A stretch of 64,000 nucleotides of DNA from the NCBI GenBank assembly GCA_001701225.1, contig DAAQ01000028.1, forward strand, positions 1-64,000. The letters are read 5' to 3'. Below the pieces are notes generated by a model that was not told where the DNA came from, searched no databases, and saw only the letters and a program-made list of their open reading frames with translations. The DNA comes from Bacteroidales bacterium H5 (lineage in GTDB: Bacteria; Bacteroidota; Bacteroidia; Bacteroidales; Muribaculaceae). Positions 43,591 through 53,100 of the stretch are shown here, in pieces (the stretch's first letter is position 1; each line of letters opens with the position of its first letter). A program made the translations under genes and the position numbers.

Positions 43591-44745
43591 ATGAAGATAC
43601 ATCTTTGCCTGGCACACATGAGCGGAAACGAAATGCGTTTCATCGACGAGGCTTTCGCCGACAACTGGGTTGTGCCCCTCGGCCCCAACGTCGATGCCTT
43701 CGAGGAGGAACTGCGCGGTTTCCTCACCGCAGGGCACCCCGGTCTCGACAGCCTCAGGGTTGCCGCCGTCAGCGCAGGTACCGCAGCCCTGCATCTCGCC
43801 CTTGTGCTGCTCGGCATCAAGCCCGGCGACGAGGTGATGTGCCAGAGCTTCACGTTTGCCGCCTCGGCCAATCCCGTGACATACCAGGGTGCGACCCCGG
43901 TATTTGTCGACTCGGAGCCCGAGACATGGAACATGGATCCGGCCCTGCTTGACAAGGCCATAGCCGACCGTGTGCAGAAGACGGGCCGCAAGCCCAAGGC
44001 AATCATTGCGGTGCATCTCTACGGCATGCCCGCCAAGATGGACGAGATTCTGTCTGTAGCCTCCAAATGGGAGATTCCGGTGGTCGAGGATGCCGCCGAG
44101 GCGCTGGGCTCGGAATACAAAGGGCAGGCATGCGGCACGCTGGGACGTTTCGGCGTGCTCAGCTTCAACGGCAACAAGATGATAACCACCTCGGGCGGTG
44201 GCGCCCTTGTCTGTCCAGACGAGGAGACGAAGAAGCGCGCCGTGTTCTTTGCAACACAGGCCCGTGAGCCCTATCCCTACTATCAGCACGAGCATATCGG
44301 CTACAACTACCGCATGAGCAACATCTCGGCCGGCATAGGACGCGGGCAGATGACCATACTCGAAGAGCACATCGCCCATCACCGTGCCCTCGCGGCCCTG
44401 TATGCCGAGCTTTTTGCCGATGTCGAGGGGGTGGAGTATCACGGCAATCCGTCGCCCGATTTCGATGCCAATTTCTGGCTCTCCACCATCACCATAGACC
44501 CCGTCGTCACGGGCCTCACCCCCGAGGATCTGCGCACACATTTCGCCGCCATGGAGATAGAGACACGCCATCTGTGGAAACCGATGCACTCGCAGCCCGT
44601 CTTCGCCTCCTGTCCGGCATACGTCAACGGGGTATCCTCTCACCTCTTCAGCCGCGGCCTGTGCCTCCCCTCGGGCCCGTGGGTAACACCCGACGACGTG
44701 CGGCTCATAGTCAACGAAATCAGACAATGCTCAAGAAAGTCCTGA
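43591..44745 (+). CDS. DegT/DnrJ/EryC1/StrS-type aminotransferase (PglE-like)
   Basis: 384 residues. PLP-dependent sugar aminotransferase: Lys196 in FNGNKMITT forms the internal aldimine, Asp167 in VVEDAAEALGS contacts the pyridine ring, and SAGTAALHLAL binds the phosphate. With the dehydratase downstream it would convert a UDP-4-keto sugar to a 4-amino sugar. Its last 19 bases overlap the start of the dehydratase gene. Confidence 0.94.
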   Translation: MKIHLCLAHMSGNEMRFIDEAFADNWVVPLGPNVDAFEEELRGFLTAGHPGLDSLRVAAVSAGTAALHLALVLLGIKPGDEVMCQSFTFAASANPVTYQGATPVFVDSEPETWNMDPALLDKAIADRVQKTGRKPKAIIAVHLYGMPAKMDEILSVASKWEIPVVEDAAEALGSEYKGQACGTLGRFGVLSFNGNKMITTSGGGALVCPDEETKKRAVFFATQAREPYPYYQHEHIGYNYRMSNISAGIGRGQMTILEEHIAHHRALAALYAELFADVEGVEYHGNPSPDFDANFWLSTITIDPVVTGLTPEDLRTHFAAMEIETRHLWKPMHSQPVFASCPAYVNGVSSHLFSRGLCLPSGPWVTPDDVRLIVNEIRQCSRKS

Positions 44746-46406
44746 ACTGGTACACCTCGCGGGCCTCTCTGCCGTTCTGGCTGATAGGTCTGACGGATTG
44801 CGCGACAGTTTATCTGGCGGGTGTGGCGGCCTATGCGCTCAACCATTCCCTGTCAGTGGCCGTGGGCAACCTCTACGGACTCATGGCTACGGTCGCTGTC
44901 TTCCTGGTGTGCTTTGTCGCAGGGTTCAGGCTGTTCCATACATATTCGGGCATAATCCGCATGACCACCACGGGCGACCTTGCCCGCATATTCGCCGCGC
45001 TCTCGGTGGGAGGACTGCTGGCCGTTGTCATGAAAGTGCTGACCCCGGTCGACGCGCTGATGGTGAGTCCGTATCGCATACGCGACATCATCACACTCAT
45101 CTTCCTTGCATCGACAGGAATGTGCGGGCTGCGTATGACGGCCAAGCTGTTCTATGACCTGTATCTGCGCTATTCGACCGGCGGCGGGGCATATGGCTAT
45201 GCCCACAAGGACCTCATATCCATGGAGATGTCCGACCTGTTGCCGCGTGAGCCCATCACGGTCGATATGGAGGAGGTGCGCGGCGTCATCTCGGGACATT
45301 GCGTCATGGTGACAGGTGCCGCGGGGTCGATAGGCTCCGAGCTGGCCTATCTGCTGGCGTCAGTCGGGCCATCCGAGCTGGTGCTGATAGACCAGGCCGA
45401 GTCGCCCCTTCACGATGTCCGCATCAATATGGCGCGCCTCTATCCCGGCATCAGGTGCCACACCATCGTCACCTCCATCTGCCACTCGTCAAGGATGGAC
45501 CGCATCTTCTCGGCCCACAGGCCCGATTTCGTCTTCCATGCCGCCGCATACAAGCATGTGCCCATGATGGAGGACAACCCTGTGGAGAGCGTGCTCAACA
45601 ATATCGACGGCACACGCAAGATTGCCGACCTGGCCGTGAAGCACGGTGTGCGTAAGTTCGTGATGGTGAGCACCGACAAGGCTGTAAACCCCACCAATGT
45701 CATGGGTTGCTCGAAGCGCATCTGCGAGATGTATTGTCAGGCACTCTCGGGTGCCGGATGCCGCACGCAGTTCATCACCACCCGGTTTGGCAACGTGCTG
45801 GGCTCGAATGGCTCGGTCATACCCACCTTCCGCGAGCAGATAAGGCGCGGTGGCCCGGTGCTGGTGACACATCCCAAGATAATCAGATATTTCATGCTCA
45901 TCTCCGAGGCATGCTCGCTTGTGCTGCAGGCCGCCACATTGGGCAAGGGGGGCGAGATATTCGCCTTCGACATGGGGCGCCCGGTCAGGATAGTCGACCT
46001 TGCACGGCGCATGATACTGCTGAGCGGACGCCTCGACGTAGGCATAGAGTTCACGGGACTGAGGCCCGGCGAGAAATTGTACGAGGAGGTGCTGACAGAC
46101 TCCGAGAGAGTGGTGCCGACACCTCATCCAAAGATAAAGGCCGCCAAGGTAAGGCCCCTCGACATACAGGAGGTAGACCGCGACATAGGCGAGCTCATCG
46201 CGACGGCAAGGCGATATGACGTCACAGGCACCGTAAGGATGATGAAATGGATGGTACCTGAATACCGCAGCACTCCCAATTCGCCATACGCATTGCTCGA
46301 CCCGGCTCCGCCGCCTGCCGCCGGCGCCAATCCATCTCCACCACGCCCCGCTCCTCCCGTTCCGCCGCCAAGACATCAGCCGATGCCTGCAGCAACGATA
46401 GCTTGA
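44727..46406 (+). CDS. Membrane nucleotide-sugar 4,6-dehydratase (PglF/WbpM/FlaA1-like), shortened
   Basis: 559 residues from ATG 44727. Four N-terminal membrane helices (about 15-130) lead to an SDR domain with GAAGSIGS (197-204), FHAAAYKHVPMMEDNP and STDKAVNPTNVMG. This branch makes UDP-4-keto-6-deoxy sugars. Compared with typical ~640-residue relatives, the Rossmann-like linker domain between the membrane part and the SDR domain is missing or very short (only ~45 residues). The last ~35 residues are Pro-rich. Together with the preceding genes it forms a C-E-F Pgl-like set, but no acetyltransferase is present. Confidence 0.9.
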   Translation: MLKKVLNWYTSRASLPFWLIGLTDCATVYLAGVAAYALNHSLSVAVGNLYGLMATVAVFLVCFVAGFRLFHTYSGIIRMTTTGDLARIFAALSVGGLLAVVMKVLTPVDALMVSPYRIRDIITLIFLASTGMCGLRMTAKLFYDLYLRYSTGGGAYGYAHKDLISMEMSDLLPREPITVDMEEVRGVISGHCVMVTGAAGSIGSELAYLLASVGPSELVLIDQAESPLHDVRINMARLYPGIRCHTIVTSICHSSRMDRIFSAHRPDFVFHAAAYKHVPMMEDNPVESVLNNIDGTRKIADLAVKHGVRKFVMVSTDKAVNPTNVMGCSKRICEMYCQALSGAGCRTQFITTRFGNVLGSNGSVIPTFREQIRRGGPVLVTHPKIIRYFMLISEACSLVLQAATLGKGGEIFAFDMGRPVRIVDLARRMILLSGRLDVGIEFTGLRPGEKLYEEVLTDSERVVPTPHPKIKAAKVRPLDIQEVDRDIGELIATARRYDVTGTVRMMKWMVPEYRSTPNSPYALLDPAPPPAAGANPSPPRPAPPVPPPRHQPMPAATIA

Positions 46407-46417
46407 CATGCAGACCA

Positions 46418-46471
46418 CAACATAAGAAGTAGACCACAAGGCAACATAAGCAGACAACGAGACAACATAAG
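46418..46471. repeat. Short direct repeats in the intergenic region after the dehydratase gene
   Basis: CAACATAAG occurs three times (46418, 46442, 46463), embedded in AGAC-rich repeats of about 21-24 bp. The rest of 46407-46711 is A/C-rich with no gene, promoter box or terminator that I can recognise. Confidence 0.6.
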
Positions 46472-46711
46472 TAAAGCAGACCGACACACCGCAACACAGA
46501 CGCCTAATCTACTGCCTGATACCATACTCTGCACCTGACACAGCAAATCTATATACGGACACGTTACTGACCCCCTGATGATACTGACTCCGCCCCACTG
46601 TTCACGCGGAGACAACATACGGGATAGGATACCGCATAAATATCAAACCGACATACCACAACCCTGCAGGGAGCGCACGAAGGTGCCCCTGGAGACACAG
46701 TCAACACCAAC

Positions 46712-48652
46712 ATGCTACAACTCAAGGGATTCAAGCGAACACTCTTTACCTCGCTCGCTGCCATGGCTCTCGCCGTGGCGCCTGCTCTCGCCGACACACC
46801 TGAGGCGGATACCCCCGACATCCCTGTCCTGAACAATGACAATGTCGATGAACAGCTGAAGGAGTTCACCAAGATTTATCAGGATTCCTCGTATCACGTC
46901 GAACCTACGAGAACCCATACCGAGCACACCGAGCTTGACCGCTACAGGGTAGTGACCAACAAGTTCGGCAAGAACTGGTTCGCGTTTGCCACAGCGGGAG
47001 CCCATACCTTCAGGGGCGACTACTCAGGCATGGGCAAATTCTGGGGCACCGTCTCTCCGGATTTCGGTGTCGGCATCGGCAAATGGTTCACCCCTGGTGT
47101 CGCCGTCAAGGTCGAGTTCATCCGCTCGAACTCGCGCGGATATACCGCCTATATGTCGGGCCACTACGGCTATGGCGGCATACGCCAGCAGGCAGACGGC
47201 ACGCCATACCGCAAGATGAAGACCGACTGGTGGGACATCTCGGGCTCGGTGATATTCAACCTCTCGCGCCTCTTCCTGGGCTACGAGGGCTTCAACTCGC
47301 CCAAGCTGATGAACCAGTTCATGTTTGCCGCCGGCATCGGCGGCGTCCATCACATGGGCTACGGCCACTCGTACGGCTCGGACAACGAGTGGAGCGGACA
47401 TCTCGAGCTCCAGTACTCGCGCTTCTTCACCAAGGCCAAGCGCTGGTCGCTCGATTTCAAGGTGCGCGGCATATTCTATCAGACCAACTTTGACCTTGAG
47501 TACGGACAGGCAGACCATGCCGCAAAGAAATGGGACGGCAACATCGGCCTCGACCTCGGTTTCACATTCTATCTCGACAGCAAGCGTGACCGCGGCTGGA
47601 GCACCGCCACTACCCATACCTATACGCGCGACTACTCCGAGCGCCGCATCAGGGAGGTGTATGTCAAGCCGGTCGACAAGCCCCAGGATTTCAGCGAGAT
47701 CACGTTCTATGTGTTCTATCCCAACAACTATTCGGGGCGCAACGACGCTCCTACCGTCCCGGGCAGCAACGTCAATGCCATCGACTATCTCACGGGCGGT
47801 ATCAATACCCAGAAAAAGTATAAGGAGAACTACGAGGTGGCCTCGGGCCTGATAGGACGCCGCGACATCTCGCGTCTTGCCACCGAGGACATCCCCACCG
47901 TCCCGGCCTATACCGACATCCCCGAGATTGACGCCCTCGGCATCTGCCGAGGCTATGAGATGGGCGAGGGCCCCATATCGCTCCCTCTCGAAGAGAAGCC
48001 GCTGACCGATTTCCGCGCCGCCACAGGCTATTTCTACGCCCCGATACATGGCGACAAGCACCTCTGGCACTACCGAATAGACGACGCCACCCTCGACCAG
48101 AAACTGATAGGCGAGGAGAACTATTTCGAGACAAATACATTCAGCCTCAACGCACACGACGGTCTCCCGGTGATACGCGAGCATTTCGATGCGCCTGACC
48201 ACGAGTATCTTGTCTCGCTGGCCGACATCTATGCCGCGCTCACCCGTAACGAGGGCCATGTGGCCGAGCACGCCGACCCCGCCACCGTCGAGAACATAAA
48301 CAGGATTCTCGGTTCGGGCACTATCACAAACGTGTTTGTCGAGGGTCTTGCCACCAGCCAGGACAACTATACAGGGCAGAACGCCGCCGCCGTCGGCCTG
48401 CAGCGCAATACCGCCCTCTCGACCAACCGCGCCCTCACCGTCATCAACTGGCTCAAGGGATTCGAGACATTCAGCCGCCATGACCCCAAGATATACAAGG
48501 TGCATACGTTTGACCCGAGCGGGATGCTCACTCCGGGTATCGGTCTGGTCGACGACCCCTCGACCCGCGGCCTCACGGCCAAGCTGAACCGCTGTGTCAA
48601 GGTGCATATCCAGTTCATGAACGCACCCAAGGGGCGCAAGGGCAAGAAATGA
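46712..48652 (+). CDS. OmpA-like outer-membrane protein
   Basis: 646 residues with a cleaved signal peptide (AVAPALA). Residues about 85-310 look like an outer-membrane barrel with alternating aromatic strands (NWFAFATAGAHTFRGDY, WWDISGSVIFNLSRLFLGYEG). The C-terminal ~120 residues resemble an OmpA peptidoglycan-binding domain (FVEGLATSQDN, NTALSTNRALTVINWL), where the Asn and Arg fit the NxxLSxxRA motif. It probably tethers the outer membrane to peptidoglycan. A terminator follows at 48686-48728. Confidence 0.8.
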   Translation: MLQLKGFKRTLFTSLAAMALAVAPALADTPEADTPDIPVLNNDNVDEQLKEFTKIYQDSSYHVEPTRTHTEHTELDRYRVVTNKFGKNWFAFATAGAHTFRGDYSGMGKFWGTVSPDFGVGIGKWFTPGVAVKVEFIRSNSRGYTAYMSGHYGYGGIRQQADGTPYRKMKTDWWDISGSVIFNLSRLFLGYEGFNSPKLMNQFMFAAGIGGVHHMGYGHSYGSDNEWSGHLELQYSRFFTKAKRWSLDFKVRGIFYQTNFDLEYGQADHAAKKWDGNIGLDLGFTFYLDSKRDRGWSTATTHTYTRDYSERRIREVYVKPVDKPQDFSEITFYVFYPNNYSGRNDAPTVPGSNVNAIDYLTGGINTQKKYKENYEVASGLIGRRDISRLATEDIPTVPAYTDIPEIDALGICRGYEMGEGPISLPLEEKPLTDFRAATGYFYAPIHGDKHLWHYRIDDATLDQKLIGEENYFETNTFSLNAHDGLPVIREHFDAPDHEYLVSLADIYAALTRNEGHVAEHADPATVENINRILGSGTITNVFVEGLATSQDNYTGQNAAAVGLQRNTALSTNRALTVINWLKGFETFSRHDPKIYKVHTFDPSGMLTPGIGLVDDPSTRGLTAKLNRCVKVHIQFMNAPKGRKGKK

Positions 48653-48685
48653 CACATACAGGAAAAGAGAATATCGCTTGAATTC

Positions 48686-48728
48686 ATGTCCGGCGCACCC
48701 GTGATGGGTGGTGCCGGACATATTTTTT
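48686..48728 (+). terminator. Terminator of the OmpA-like gene
   Basis: Stem beginning ATGTCCGGC paired with its complement ending at 48721, inner CACCC/GGGTG, followed by ATTTTTT. The T-run overlaps the -33 element of the next gene. Confidence 0.88.
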
Positions 48729-48756
48729 GTCAGTTGGCCGAAAAACATTAACTTTG
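48726..48756 (+). promoter_or_regulatory. Promoter fused to the upstream terminator T-run
   Basis: TTTG at 48726-48729, 19-bp spacer, TAACTTTG at 48749-48756, and only 7 bases to the ATG at 48764. Predicted leader is 3-4 nt or none. Confidence 0.75.
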
Positions 48757-48763
48757 CACCATC

Positions 48764-49876
48764 ATGCAAATTATCAGGACAATACTCGCCGCCACGGCTA
48801 TGCTCTGTGCCGTCACGGCCATATCGGCTGTCCGTGTCATAGACGCCGAGGACGGCTCGCCCGTGGATGCTGTGGCCGTGTTCGATGCCTCGGGGCATGG
48901 ACTGGGCCTCACGGGTACTGACGGCTCACTGCCCCCGGAGGCTGCCGGGGTGTCGCACCTCACTCTGCGCCATGTCGCCTTCGAGACCGCCGAGGTCATG
49001 GCCGACACTGTCAGTGGCGGTGTCATACGCCTCATCCCGCGCACATTCGCACTCCCCGAGGTCAAGGCTATCTCCAATCCCGAGTATATCCGCGTCGAGG
49101 GCTACTGCCGGTCATACACATCGTTCGGCAACGAGGAATGCATGGGCACATCCTTCGCCGAGGGTACCGTGGTCTACTATCTCAAGCCCGACAAGAAAGG
49201 CAAGGCCAAGGACTCCGGAAAGACTTACGGCTATGTCATATACGAGCATGTCACACACAAGAAGGAAGGGCTCGACACGTTGCGCGTCAAGAACGGCAAA
49301 CAGGGGGGTGGCATCCTCGACATTATGGACGAGGGGCTGTCGCTGCCGCTGCTTATAGAGACAAAGAAATTCTCTACCACCGATGTGTCGTTGCCGTATT
49401 CCGAGATTCCCGGAAAATACTCCCCCCTCGGCTCCGTGCGCAACAGCGGGAAGGTCATCACCGTCACCACAGACCCGTTGTCAGAACACAAGGAGCATAA
49501 GTACAGCCCCGCGCTGCTCAAGCTGCTCGGGTTCACCGCCGACTGCACCGAGTGGGTGTCTACCCAGACATACAGGGCCGATGCCGCACGCCCGTTTGAC
49601 ATCTCCTCGCTGGTGAGCACATCGGCAAGCATCCGCATAGTGGGACACGGCAAGATGTTCAGGATGGCCTTCGGAGGCGAGGAGGTGGACATCCGCTCGA
49701 CCACCGAGATATTCATCACCGACATAAGCTATCTCGACAAAGACGCCGCCAAAGAAGCCCGCAAGGCCGACGAGCTCATCAAGCCGGGCGACATCCCCGC
49801 CTCCGTGCCCCCGCTCGACCCCGCAGCCGTCGCCCTCCGCACCGCCGCCCTCACCTCTCCCGACCGCGGAGAGTGA
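48764..49876 (+). CDS. Secreted protein with carboxypeptidase-regulatory-like domain
   Basis: 370 residues. The signal peptide ends near AISA. Residues about 22-95 (VRVIDAEDGSPVDAVAVFD, GLTGTDGSL) resemble the carboxypeptidase-D regulatory-like (TonB-plug-associated) fold seen in many Bacteroidetes outer-membrane proteins. The remaining ~275 residues (YVIYEHVTHKKEGLDTLRVK, ALLKLLGFTADCTEW) are not recognised and appear beta-rich. It is flanked by intergenic hairpins and seems monocistronic. Confidence 0.65.
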   Translation: MQIIRTILAATAMLCAVTAISAVRVIDAEDGSPVDAVAVFDASGHGLGLTGTDGSLPPEAAGVSHLTLRHVAFETAEVMADTVSGGVIRLIPRTFALPEVKAISNPEYIRVEGYCRSYTSFGNEECMGTSFAEGTVVYYLKPDKKGKAKDSGKTYGYVIYEHVTHKKEGLDTLRVKNGKQGGGILDIMDEGLSLPLLIETKKFSTTDVSLPYSEIPGKYSPLGSVRNSGKVITVTTDPLSEHKEHKYSPALLKLLGFTADCTEWVSTQTYRADAARPFDISSLVSTSASIRIVGHGKMFRMAFGGEEVDIRSTTEIFITDISYLDKDAAKEARKADELIKPGDIPASVPPLDPAAVALRTAALTSPDRGE

Positions 49877-49920
49877 TTGGGACTGATTTTTGTCCCGGTC
49901 AGGTAGAAGTGCGCAATTGT

Positions 49921-50036
49921 AACGTCCGCCAGGACGTTGATTTATCCGTAACCCCGTACACCGTAGCAAAGCGGAGGTGTACGGGGCAACTCTCTGAATA
50001 AATTAGGTGTCCGTGAGGACACCGATTTACGGGTAT
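49921..50036. repeat. Pair of covarying hairpin units around a third hairpin
   Basis: Unit 1 at 49921-49950 has stem AACGTCC-GCCA-GGACGTT then GATTTA; unit 2 at 50006-50036 has stem GGTGTCC-GTGA-GGACACC then GATTTA. Three base pairs of the stem differ on both sides, so pairing is kept. Between them CCCCGTACACC (49952-49962) pairs with 49976-49986 across a 13-base loop. The remainder of 49877-50182 contains a weak hairpin near 49885 and the promoter of the next gene. Confidence 0.8.
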
Positions 50037-50070
50037 AAAGTGGATTCGTCTCCGGCGGATGAAAAAAGTT

Positions 50071-50102
50071 TTTGCAGATGTCGGGGAGTTTTAGTATTTT
50101 TG
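50071..50102 (+). promoter_or_regulatory. Promoter of pyruvate:ferredoxin oxidoreductase gene
   Basis: TTTG at 50071-50074, 20-bp spacer, TATTTTTG at 50095-50102. Leader about 77 nt to the ATG at 50183. Confidence 0.7.
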
Positions 50103-50182
50103 CATCGGATATTATCTCTCTCCAACCAACCTTATTTCTCACCTTGAACAGAAACATCTGACTATACTTTTTTAATATCACT

Positions 50183-53100
50183 ATGAGCAAAGAAAAAAAA
50201 TTCTTGACTTGTGATGGTAACCAGGCAGCAGCCCATGTGAGCTACATGTTCTCCGAGGTAGCGGCCATCTATCCCATCACGCCGTCGTCGACAATGGCTG
50301 AATATGTTGACGAATGGGCCGCCGCAGGGCGCAAAAACATCTTCGGCGAGACCGTACTCGTGCAGGAAATGCAGAGCGAGGGTGGTGCCGCAGGTGCAGT
50401 TCACGGCTCGCTCCAGGCTGGCGCGCTGACCACTACCTATACCGCCTCGCAGGGTCTTCTGCTGATGATCCCCAACATGTACAAGATTGCCGGTGAGCTC
50501 CTCCCCTGCGTCTTCCATGTTTCGGCCCGTACGCTCGCAAGCCACGCCCTGTCGATTTTCGGCGACCATCAGGATGTTATGTCCTGCCGTCAGACCGGCT
50601 TCGCCATGCTCGCCGAGGGTTCAGTGCAGGAGGTGATGGACCTCGCAGGTGTCGCACATCTCGCCACCATCCGCTCGCGCGTTCCTTTCATCAATTTCTT
50701 CGACGGTTTCCGTACCTCGCACGAGATTCAGAAGATCGAGGCTATGGATCAGGACGACCTTGCTCCGCTCATCGACCAGCAGGCTCTCGCCGATTTCCGT
50801 CAGCGCGCCCTCAACCCCGCCAAGCCCGTAGCACGCGGTATGGCTGAGAACGGCGACGTCTTCTTCCAGCACCGCGAGTCGTGCAACGAGTACTACGACC
50901 GTGTGCCCGAGATCGTCGAGGAGTACATGAAGGAGATAACCCGCATAACAGGCCGCGAGTACAAGCTCTTCAACTATTATGGCGCCGAAGACGCAGAGCG
51001 CGTCATCATCGCCATGGGTTCTGTGACCCAGGCTGCCCAGGAGGCTATCGACTATCTCGTCAAGAAGGGTGAGAAGGTCGGTCTCGTGAGCGTTCACCTC
51101 TACCGTCCTTTCTCGGCCAAGCATTTCCTTGCCGCAGTGCCCAAGACCGCAAAGCGCATCGCAGTCCTCGACCGCACCAAGGAGCCCGGCGCAAACGGCG
51201 AGCCCCTGTATCTCGACGTACGCGACTGCTTCTATGGCCAGGCTGACGCTCCCGTCATCGTCGGTGGCCGCTATGGTCTCGCTTCAAAGGATACCACTCC
51301 CGCCCAGATTCTCGCCGTATTCGAGAACCTCGCCCTCCCCGAGCCCAAGGATCACTTCACCGTGGGTATCGTCGACGACGTGACCTTCACCTCGCTCCCC
51401 CAGAAGGAGGAGATTGCCCTCGGCGACGAGAGCACATTCGAGGCCAAGTTCTATGGCCTGGGTGCTGACGGTACTGTAGGTGCCAACAAGAACTCGGTCA
51501 AGATCATCGGTGACAATACCAACAAGTATTGCCAGGCATATTTCGCATACGACTCGAAGAAGTCGGGCGGCTTTACCTGCTCGCACCTCCGTTTCGGCGA
51601 CGCTCCCATCCGTTCGACATATCTGGTGACCACACCTAATTTCGTGGCTTGCCACGTACAGGCTTACCTGCACATGTACGACGTGACCCGCGGTCTGCGT
51701 GACGGCGGCACATTCCTTCTCAACACTATCTGGGAAGGCGAGGAGCTGGCCAAGAACCTCCCCAACAGCGTCAAGAAGTATTTCGCAGACCACAACATCC
51801 GCGTATTCTACATCAACGCTACCAAGATCGCACAGGAGATCGGTCTGGGCAACCGCACCAACACCATCCTCCAGAGCGCATTCTTCCGCATCACCGAGGT
51901 TATCCCCGTAGACCTCGCCGTAGAGCAGATGAAGAAGTTCATCGTCAAGAGCTATGGCAAGAAGGGTCAGGATGTGGTCGACAAGAACTATGCAGCCGTT
52001 GACCGTGGCGGCGAGTACAAGGAACTCCCCGTCGATAAGGCATGGAGCGCACTCGAGGCCGAGCCCAAGGCTGCCAACAACGACCCCGCCTTCGTCAACG
52101 ATGTCGTACGTCCCATCAATGCCCAGGATGGTGACCTGCTCAAGGTCAGCGCATTCAAGGGCCGCGAGGACGGCACATGGGAGCAGGGCACCGCTGCCTA
52201 CGAGAAGCGTGGCGTAGCCGCCTTCGTTCCCGAATGGCTCGAAGAGAACTGTATCCAGTGTAACAAGTGTGCCTATGTCTGCCCCCACGCCGCTATCCGT
52301 CCCTTCGTGCTCGATGCCAAGGAGATGGAGGCAGCTCCCTTCGGCGAGGACAAGACTATCCCCGCCATCGGTAAGACCTTCACAGGCATGCGCTTCATCC
52401 AGAGCGTCGACGTGCTCGACTGTCTCGGCTGTACCAACTGTGTGGCTGTCTGCCCCGGCAAGAAGGGCGTGAAGGCTCTCGTGATGAAGCCTCTCGAGAC
52501 CCAGCTCGACGTGCAGAAGGAGTGGGACTACTGCGTGGCATCCGTTGCCTCGAAGCAGGACCTCGTCGACATCAAGGCCAACGTCAAGAACTCGCAGTTC
52601 GCCACCCCGCTCTTCGAGTTCTCGGGCGCTTGCTCGGGTTGCGGCGAGACACCTTATGTCAAGCTCATCTCGCAGCTCTTCGGCGACCACGAGATTGTGG
52701 CAAACGCTACCGGCTGCTCGTCAATCTACTCGGGTTCCGTACCCTCTACCCCCTACACCAAGAACGCCAAGGGCGAAGGTGTGGCATGGGCAAACTCGCT
52801 GTTCGAGGATTTCGCCGAGTTCGGTCTCGGTATGTCGCTCGCTCACGAGAAGCTCCAGGCCCGCGTAGCCGACTACATGCAGAAGGCTCTCGAGTGCCCC
52901 ACCTGCTCTGACGCCATCAAGGCTCTGGCCACCAAGTGGCTCGAGAACCGCAACGATGTCGCCGTGACCAAGGAGGTTGCTGCCGAGATTGTTCCTCTCT
53001 GCGAGGCTTGCGGCTGCGACGTATGCAAGGGTCTGCTCACCGTCAAGGAGCACATCGCCAAGCGTTCGCAGTGGATCATCGCCGGTGACGGCGCCGCATA

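Noticed and set aside
47024..48898. Very long antisense open frame opposite the OmpA-like gene (and similar ones opposite glmS, GH3, nifJ and the beta-helix gene)
   Set aside because: GC-rich codon bias on the sense strand suppresses stop codons on the opposite strand; the antisense products have no signal, domain or start context.
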